A stretch of 64,000 nt of DNA, from NCBI RefSeq assembly GCF_016107525.1, contig NZ_JABASR010000017.1, forward strand, positions 20,175 through 84,174, written 5' to 3'. Shown in pieces: positions 58,911 to 64,000 of the stretch. The notes under the pieces were generated by a model that worked only from the letters and a program-made list of their open reading frames with translations, was not told the origin of the DNA and made no database searches. Origin of the DNA: Psychrobacter aquimaris. Its GTDB lineage: Bacteria; Pseudomonadota; Gammaproteobacteria; Pseudomonadales; Moraxellaceae. The translations under genes and the position numbers were made by a program. Every line of letters starts with the position of its first letter. Within the stretch, counting starts at the first letter, position 1.

Positions 58911-61050
58911 CCCAGCAACCACCAAACAAGCTAGCCAATTAGTAGAGATGTTTGATAAAAACATACCAAGTCCTGAACAGATAAAGCTATATAACGATGC
59001 ACTGGCTTGCCTACCTTTATCAGTATTCAATACTGCAAAACCTCGTCATACAGCAACAGGTTTCACCTCCACAGGGTACGATACTGCCCGCTGTCCCAAT
59101 CACCTATTACTGCCCTTAGTAGACACCAACGGCAAGATAGTAAACACGGCACTGATACCGCCACCGAATGCCAAAGGTCAGCAAGGATCAATTGTTTTCG
59201 AGCCATTGAACCACCCCAAAGGAGCGTTTGCCATTGGCACCTTGAGCGATAGCAATACCGTGTTTTTGGTGAGAACAATAGAAGCAGGATGCAATCTACA
59301 TAGAGTACACCCGCAAGCCTATGTCCTAGTGTGCTTCACTTCAGCAAATATTGCTTATATGGCAGGGCAATGGCAGTTTAAAGCCAAAGGCAGATTATGC
59401 TTACCCATTGGTTGTCATGAGCTTGAAGAATACCAAGCCATGCTAGTAGGTACTGCTATAGCCGTACATAGTCTTGACTATGATATTGACTTCCTCATAC
59501 CTGACAATGAGGTGCAAGGCTTGCTATCAAACGCAACTATTCACAATCTTGGTACTTCAGATGGACACGAGCCACTAACCAATGAGCAAAAACAAACACT
59601 AAGCTGGGAAATAATCAATGAAAAAGAGCCATTCTCACGGTTGATAGACGAGAATGGAACGCCAAACCCTTATCCCCTTGATGCGCTTCCTGAATTAGCT
59701 CGACATGCTGTCACAGCGATAGCCCATCATGTACAAGCACCTATAGCTATGGCAGGTCAATGCGTCATGGGTGCCTTATCATACCTTGCCCAGCCCCACG
59801 TAAATGCCTATGACCGTTATAGCAATAAGGGGCAGCCGTGTAGCTTATTTATACTAACTGAAGGTGGTAGCGGTGAACGTAAATCATCATGCCAGCGTTT
59901 AGCTGATCAGCGTATATATGAGCGCCAACAAACTATGATGAACCAGTACCATGAGGACATTAAGGATCACAGCCTATCTATAGCCAAGTGCCGTAGCGCT
60001 AAAGAGAAGGCAGACTTAGAAAACAACCATCCTGAGCCACACAACCCACAATCATTATTTAAAGATGCCACACTTGAGCCAATCATAAGCACATTCATAC
60101 GCGGTGACGCTCACAACGTGGCGTGGGTAAGCGATGAAGCAGGACAGATTTTCGGAGGTCATACGCTCAAAGGTGATACCCGTGACGCTGCACTAGGTAC
60201 ATTGACCAGCTTATGGGACAAAGGAACAGCCGAACGTACCCGCGCACGATCAAACCTTAACGAAAGCGGTACAGCCTACGAAGTACGCTTAACCATCAAC
60301 ACCTTAGGACAAAAGGCAGTGTTAGAAGGCGTATTAAGTGACCCTATACTACGTGAACAAGGCTTTTTGCCTCGCTTCTTGTTTGCAGCACCTGCAAGCC
60401 TAGCAGGAACACGACTACACAATGACCTTGCGTCATTCAAAATGCGACCATTCAACGATAAACGTTTAGTACAGTATTGGGAACGATGCAACGACTTGTT
60501 AGACAAACCGTTTATACCCCCACAGGAAGGCAGAATCACACGCCCAGTAATGCCAATGAGCCAAGAAGCTGAAGTTATGCTGATGGAGCTGAACAACGAC
60601 ACTGAGCGTCAAATGGGTAAGGCAGGACGATACGCGCATTTCAAGCCTTTTGCTTCACGAGCATGTGAACACGCTACCCGTGTCTCTACTATCTTGGCAT
60701 TTTTTGAAGGCATGCAAGCAGTGGACGGTAATCTTATGCGAAGCGCTATAAAACTGGTGCAATATTCACTAGATGAATGGGAGCGGTACAGCGGTTTTAT
60801 AGAACGTGATCAAGCCATAATTGAAGCTGACCGCCTTGAAAACTGGCTACTTGCTTATTGTCGTGAACATGATACTGAGACGATACCACGCGCTAGCATT
60901 CTACAGCGTGTAACGCCCATACACCTACGCAAAGCCAAGTCACTGGATAAAGTGCTAAAGATACTTACTGATCAAAGTCACGCCCGCCAAATCAAAGTAG
61001 ATGGCAAGGCTCATATAGAAATCAACCCAGTATTATTCACTGAAAAATAA
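58903..61050 (+). CDS. DUF3987 primase/helicase-like replication protein
   Basis: 715 aa. The N-terminal 220 residues resemble a TOPRIM-like domain of satellite primases (LVDTNGKIVNTALIPP, then VFLVRTIEAGCNLHRV and a late DIDFLIPDNE). The DUF3987 ATPase-like domain starts at about residue 250. Its nucleotide loop is TEGGSGERKSS (about 323), the GERKS variant of Walker A usual for this family, and WVSDEAGQIFGG (about 408) is the Walker B-like element. A helical C-terminus may bind DNA. The likely role is replication of the excised island. Confidence 0.85.
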   Translation: MSNPATTKQASQLVEMFDKNIPSPEQIKLYNDALACLPLSVFNTAKPRHTATGFTSTGYDTARCPNHLLLPLVDTNGKIVNTALIPPPNAKGQQGSIVFEPLNHPKGAFAIGTLSDSNTVFLVRTIEAGCNLHRVHPQAYVLVCFTSANIAYMAGQWQFKAKGRLCLPIGCHELEEYQAMLVGTAIAVHSLDYDIDFLIPDNEVQGLLSNATIHNLGTSDGHEPLTNEQKQTLSWEIINEKEPFSRLIDENGTPNPYPLDALPELARHAVTAIAHHVQAPIAMAGQCVMGALSYLAQPHVNAYDRYSNKGQPCSLFILTEGGSGERKSSCQRLADQRIYERQQTMMNQYHEDIKDHSLSIAKCRSAKEKADLENNHPEPHNPQSLFKDATLEPIISTFIRGDAHNVAWVSDEAGQIFGGHTLKGDTRDAALGTLTSLWDKGTAERTRARSNLNESGTAYEVRLTINTLGQKAVLEGVLSDPILREQGFLPRFLFAAPASLAGTRLHNDLASFKMRPFNDKRLVQYWERCNDLLDKPFIPPQEGRITRPVMPMSQEAEVMLMELNNDTERQMGKAGRYAHFKPFASRACEHATRVSTILAFFEGMQAVDGNLMRSAIKLVQYSLDEWERYSGFIERDQAIIEADRLENWLLAYCREHDTETIPRASILQRVTPIHLRKAKSLDKVLKILTDQSHARQIKVDGKAHIEINPVLFTEK

Positions 61051-61062
61051 AAGGATTATATT

Positions 61063-61632
61063 ATGTTACGTAAAATTGAATTACATGGCGTATTAGGCGA
61101 AAAGTTTGGCAAGTCATTTGTTCTCGATGTTGAAAGCCCTAGAGAGGCAGCACATGCAATCGCTTGTCAGATACGTGAATTTAAAATATTCATGCTACGA
61201 GCTGAGCAAGAAGGGATGCGCTTTGCTATATTTTTAGATGAGGTAAATGAAAAAGCCAACATTGGTGAAAAGGAGTTAGATAATACAACTAGCGCAAGTG
61301 TTATACACATAGTGCCCAAAATAATGGGGGCTGGTGGTGACACTATGGGATGGATACAAGTTATAGCGGGTGCTGTCTTGATTGGTTTTTCAGGTGGTAA
61401 CCCTGCTATGATTGCAGCAGGTGCAGGTATGATGCTAGGTGGGGCTGCGTCTCTATTAATGCCTTCACCTAGTATCGGTGAACGTGATGAAGAAGGTAAC
61501 CGCGCAAACCATGGTTTTGGTGGAGCGGTGACAACAGTGGCACAAGGGAATCCGGTGCCTATATTATATGGTGAACGCATGATTGGTGGTGCGATTTGTA
61601 GTGCAGGTATCTATACAGAAGATAATCAGTAA
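61063..61632 (+). CDS. Lambda gpI-like tail assembly protein, standing alone
   Basis: 189 aa. The N-terminal 90 residues have the phage tail assembly protein I pattern (LHGVLGEKFGKSFVLDVESP, then EAAHAIACQIREFK). A glycine-rich hydrophobic stretch follows (about 100-135), then NPVPILYGERMIGGAICSAG, the usual gpI C-terminus. In lambdoid phages gpI works in tail-tip assembly beside gpK and gpJ, neither of which is here. It lies 12 nt after the DUF3987 gene and ends at a terminator. Interference with a helper phage is an inference. Confidence 0.85.
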   Translation: MLRKIELHGVLGEKFGKSFVLDVESPREAAHAIACQIREFKIFMLRAEQEGMRFAIFLDEVNEKANIGEKELDNTTSASVIHIVPKIMGAGGDTMGWIQVIAGAVLIGFSGGNPAMIAAGAGMMLGGAASLLMPSPSIGERDEEGNRANHGFGGAVTTVAQGNPVPILYGERMIGGAICSAGIYTEDNQ

Positions 61633-61661
61633 TCTATTATTATGATATGAGAGTACAAGAG

Positions 61662-61693
61662 AAGCCCCGTTTTATATAAAGCGGGGCTTTTAG
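61662..61693 (+). terminator. Terminator of the island operon
   Basis: AAGCCCCG and CGGGGCTT arms around TTTTATATAAAG, then TTT, 30 nt past the gpI-like stop. Confidence 0.8.
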
Positions 61694-61869
61694 CTTACTG
61701 CCTCTAGCATAGGCTGAACATATCCTATGCCCTACCTATGCTAGCAATCTACAACTTAAACTCTACTATCAATACCAAGACTTATTCACTATAGAAGTCA
61801 GCGCATTAACTTGCCATACTTTTGTACAATGAATGAGTCTAATAGTCGATAAAATATTTCATTTTTAGT
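61694..61869. other. Gap between island terminator and CRISPR-like repeats
   Basis: 176 AT-rich nt without a gene. In the minus-strand sense it is the trailer of the mini-array. Nothing further recognised. Confidence 0.4.
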
Positions 61870-62023
61870 TTTCTAAGTCACCTATGCGGTGATGAAGTGT
61901 GCCGGTGCACGTAAAAAAATGCGGGGCTGTTTCTAAGCCACCTATGCGGTAATGAAAATGAAGTATTATTGTCTTTTTTAAGCTCTTTAACATGCTTTCT
62001 AAGCCACCTATACGGTGAGGAAG
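61870..62023 (-). CRISPR. Degenerate type I-F-like mini-array: three repeats, two 32-nt spacers
   Basis: Repeats at 61870-61897, 61930-61963 and 61996-62023. In minus-strand sense they read as variants of CTTCATCACCGCATAGG followed by TGACTTAGAAA, matching I-F repeats (28 nt, stem around GCATA or GTATA, ending CTTAGAAA). The middle repeat carries a 6-nt AATGAA duplication; allowing for it, both spacers are exactly 32 nt, the I-F norm. Each keeps a five-pair stem (TCACC/GGTGA, TTACC/GGTGG, TCACC/GGTGG), two with G-T pairs. No cas gene is visible. It starts 40 nt past the lipoprotein stop. Confidence 0.8.
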
Positions 62024-62062
62024 TAATATTAAACAAGCTTTTCAACGATCATAAGCGCTTCA

Positions 62063-62374
62063 TTATCTTTCTGAAAGCCTCATAGTGTCTGCATGCTGTT
62101 CCCAAACGTTTCCATCCTCATCAATGGAGTAATCTACATGATGACCATAAAGCGCGTCAACTTCTTTAGCATATGATATCCAAGCTTTAGATACAGCTAT
62201 TTTCATTTCAAGATCATCAGTCTGAACATCGGCATCCCAAACATCAATGTTAGCATCATATGAATATTCATCATTTTGAGGAACTATTTCATCTATAGAA
62301 TATGCATTAGTAGGAGTGAAGCAACCCAACATAGAAAAACCGAGAAACATTGAAGTTAATAGTTTAATTTTCAT
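62063..62374 (-). CDS. Small exported, probably lipoprotein-type protein, acidic
   Basis: 103 aa. The signal peptide MKIKLLTSMFLGFSMLGC ends in a plausible but imperfect lipobox. The mature part is short and strongly acidic (DANIDVWDADVQTDDLEMKI, then YSIDEDGNVWEQHADTMRL). No family recognised. It is flanked by I-F-like repeats: the solitary one 65 nt upstream of its ATG, and the three-repeat array 40 nt downstream, all in the same sense. Confidence 0.7.
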   Translation of the reverse strand: MKIKLLTSMFLGFSMLGCFTPTNAYSIDEIVPQNDEYSYDANIDVWDADVQTDDLEMKIAVSKAWISYAKEVDALYGHHVDYSIDEDGNVWEQHADTMRLSER

Positions 62375-62438
62375 AATAATCTCTGTCAGAATTTTTTTTG
62401 AAGTAAAACATCACAAATTATTTAGTGTATATCAATAA

Positions 62439-62466
62439 TCTATAAGTCACCTATGCAGTGATAAAG
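62439..62466 (-). CRISPR. Solitary I-F-like repeat upstream of the lipoprotein gene
   Basis: In minus-strand sense the 28-mer starts CTTTATCACTGCATAGG and ends TGACTTATAGA; it has the same design as the array repeats, with stem TCACT/GGTGA around GCATA (one T-G pair). It lies about 20 nt after a possible TATACT -10 box (62499-62494), so it would be at the 5' end of the lipoprotein transcript. Confidence 0.65.
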
Positions 62467-62515
62467 ATGCCACTAAATAACTACGTTTTCCATAGTATAA
62501 TTTTTACTAAAGGCT

Positions 62516-62697
62516 TTGAACACGTATATATTTAAAGAAATACTACTGGGTGGTTTTCTTGTAGATGCTTTAGAGCAGGATGTGTAGATGGTTTAAAGGA
62601 ATATATAGCTAATAATTTATTGGATTTTCTAAGCAGACAGGGAGATAAGAACTTGATGGATGATTTGGTAAACGGGCTTGATCGTTGTCCCGAGTAA
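62516..62697 (+). pseudogene. Possible frameshifted small gene
   Basis: From a TTG at 62516 the frame reads ...FKEILLGGFLVDALEQDV and stops at 62587. In another frame the next bases continue DGLKEYIANNLLDFL to a TAA at 62697. Joining them by removing two bases gives one continuous helical protein of about 60 residues. The coding look is moderate, and no family is recognised. It could equally be two chance frames. Confidence 0.25.
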
Positions 62698-62773
62698 ATT
62701 TGACTCAGATATACTGATATGGTTTATATTAGTATTAATACTTATAATAGATTATTTTTAAAAGAGTAGACAT

Positions 62774-63534
62774 CATTGGAATATTTATCAATAATTTGGG
62801 AGTGGATTGATCAACAGTTTAGGCCTGTTACAGCCATACTCGCTTCTTTTTTTGCTATTTTCTTCGCTTGGAGAAAAATAGGATATAAAGTAAATGTCAC
62901 TTATGACATTACACTTTCTGGTACATCTGAAGTAAGAATAAGTAATATGGTCTTTCAAAACAAGAAAGATAAACCTTTAAGTATTTATAAAATAGTTGCT
63001 GTTTTTGATAAAAGCTATTGTCTGGAAATACATAGGTGTTCTCCTCCGTTAATTCTAAAGCCTTATGAGTCTATCAGTATAGAAACAGAAGAGTACAGTT
63101 ACCTCAGTGTTGGTGAAGATAGATATTACCCTGAACTTCAGTGTGCAGAAATTTATATTGAATCAGATGATAAAATTATAAAGTGTAAGGCAAAGCCACA
63201 TAAAACCTTAGCTTTTAAATATATGAATGTTTCGAAAACAATTAATATATTCAACGGTGTTGTTTACACCGATAATGTTGCGTATATTTTGGTATATGCT
63301 GTTAATAATGTAAATAAAACAGCTTTACTTTATGATTCTGGACTCATACTACATGAATGGGATTTTCATTTTAATGGAATAAAACTCAGTGGAGAAAAGC
63401 TAGAAGCAGATGATATATCTCAATTCTTGGAAATACACTATTCAAGAACAATAGATTCCTATTTACTTTATAAAATGAATGAGTCTCCATATGGATTTGA
63501 TTTATTAAAACATCACGAGTTTGAACGTAGCTAA
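62774..63534 (+). CDS. Membrane-anchored protein of unknown function
   Basis: About 252 aa from a TTG at 62776. One N-terminal membrane helix (VTAILASFFAIFFAW, about residues 17-31) is followed by a basic turn and a beta-rich domain (VNVTYDITLSGTSEVRISNM, KDKPLSIYKIVAVF). It is AT-rich compared with the core genome. The layout, a short anchor plus an extracytoplasmic or cytoplasmic beta domain, is common in island-borne orphan proteins. I recognise no family. Confidence 0.65.
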
Positions 63535-63750
63535 CCAGTTAGGTGTTTGCTCTGGTTCAGTACCCTAGTGAGGACTAGAAATCAACGTCATTGACGCTTT
63601 CAAAGATACCTTTTTAAGGAAAATCCAGCAGCAGTTATTATTACGAACATTTGGCTAGGTGAAGACTTGACCCAGTCATTGTTGGACCGGTTCCACTCGC
63701 TCCAAAACAGCTGAAAACATGAACGTTAGTTACCAAGCAGAGAGAATGAT
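63535..63750. other. Intergenic stretch with no recognised feature
   Basis: 216 nt. It contains several short stop-interrupted frames and may be debris of older insertions, but nothing can be named. Confidence 0.3.
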
Positions 63751-63945
63751 ATGTCTGAAGGATTGACTGAATCAGAAAAATTTGTGAACTCTATATGTGA
63801 GAGAGCTTTTCTCAATCTTTGGACTCATCCAAATCCAATTGGAAAAAAAGGAAAAGAGCTTTGCGATTGCTTAATTGTCTGTGGTAAACATATCGTCATT
63901 ATTTCTGTAAAAGATATTAAGTACAAAGATACAGGAGACGAAGCA
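63751..63945 (+). pseudogene. Nuclease-like gene, 5' fragment cut by an insertion sequence
   Basis: 65 codons are left: MSEGLTESEKFVNSICERAF, then KGKELCDCLIVCGKHIVIIS. The pattern K-G-K-E-L-C-D-x-L-I-V-x-x-x-x-I-I-x-S-x-K is that of an N-terminal half of PD-(D/E)xK-type nuclease-fold proteins, with acidic Glu/Asp and Lys of VKD. The gene stops at the TGA made by the first bases of the insertion sequence. A defence or DNA-processing role is an inference. The remainder should lie beyond the IS. Confidence 0.6.
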
Positions 63946-64000
63946 TGAACCGCCCCGGGATTGTCGGAGACTCAACATTCTGAGAGAATACGACAATGAA
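63946..64000 (+). mobile_element. Left end of an IS3-family insertion sequence (partial)
   Basis: From 63946 TGAACCGCCCCGGGATTGTC begins with TG and matches the terminal repeat style of IS3-family elements (TGAACCGCCCCGG...). It is followed by GGAGACTC, a purine-rich site and an ATG at 63996 that would start OrfA. Only 55 bases are in the window. It interrupts the upstream nuclease-like gene. Confidence 0.75.

Larger units (their letters stand above)
53553..64000. mobile_element. Integrative island of phage-satellite type at tRNA-Pro, right end not seen
   Basis: The element begins at the tRNA 3' end with a P4-type integrase reading away from it. AlpA, a DUF3987 primase/helicase-like protein and several short overlapped ORFs follow. 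This set is typical of P4-like satellites and related genomic islands. No copy of the tRNA 3' end was found downstream, so attR lies beyond 64000, or was lost to the IS at the window's end. Confidence 0.75.

Noticed and set aside
53553..64000. Search for attR, a second copy of the tRNA-Pro 3' end
   Set aside because: No match to the T-arm and acceptor end was seen downstream, so no right boundary is claimed.
61633..64000. cas genes near the I-F-like repeats
   Set aside because: None of the frames here resembles Cas1, Cas3, Csy1-3 or Cas6f; the array is called without cas genes.

Overview
This window is chromosomal DNA of a Moraxellaceae gammaproteobacterium, most likely Psychrobacter. The evidence is gene content and order: rpmF-fabD-fabG-acpP without plsX/fabH, pyrB next to an inactive pyrC-like gene, a complete S10-spc-alpha ribosomal block followed by rng, maf and mreDCB, and gatCAB. 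Base composition is moderate to AT-rich. The assignment comes from recognised protein families, not from a database search.

Layout. 1-2.1 kb: 3' part of a secreted M66 (StcE/TagA-like) metalloprotease. 2.3-5.3 kb: a DUF2254 membrane protein and a CPA1 Na+/H+ antiporter whose stop codon lies in a 12-copy AAGCTAT tandem repeat. 5.5-8.4 kb: DUF2127 protein, pyrC' and pyrB. 8.8-12.6 kb: fbp, an rRNA/tRNA methyltransferase and etfBA. 13-18.5 kb: a truncated DUF421 gene, a cold-shock gene, a membrane protein and ilvI-ilvH-ilvC. 19.4-29.5 kb: DUF4124 protein, nnrDE, queG, a BON/LysM protein, acpP-fabG-fabD-rpmF-yceD, epmC and a YciO homolog. 29.5-43.6 kb: 28 ribosomal protein, secY and rpoA genes, all on the minus strand, in the order of the E. 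coli alpha, spc and S10 operons. Promoters can be read upstream of S10 and spc. 44-49.3 kb: rng, maf, mreD, a possible small ORF, mreC and mreB. 49.9-53.4 kb: gatC-gatA-gatB. 53.48-53.55 kb: tRNA-Pro(GGG).

From 53.55 kb to the end is an integrative element of phage-satellite type, inserted at the 3' end of tRNA-Pro. It carries a P4-type integrase, an unknown 382-aa protein and an AlpA regulator. A tightly overlapped cassette follows: a 390-aa ORF with an internal terminator, a 218-aa protein made of two near-identical 75-aa units, a 52-aa ORF, and a DUF3987 primase/helicase-like protein. Next is a lone homolog of lambda tail assembly protein I. ATACCGTT boxes occur both upstream of the integrase and upstream of the AlpA gene, which suggests one shared regulatory circuit.

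The most unusual part is at 61.87-62.47 kb. Three degenerate type I-F-like CRISPR repeats are separated by two 32-nt spacers, with no cas genes in view. A fourth, solitary repeat lies on the far side of a small lipoprotein gene. All four keep the I-F hairpin. This is a candidate cas-less mini-array: a crRNA-like regulator, an RNA anti-CRISPR, or a satellite-borne interference array.

The window ends in an accessory zone: a possible frameshifted remnant, an orphan membrane protein, and a nuclease-like gene cut by the left end of an IS3-family insertion sequence. The distal att site of the island is not in the window.
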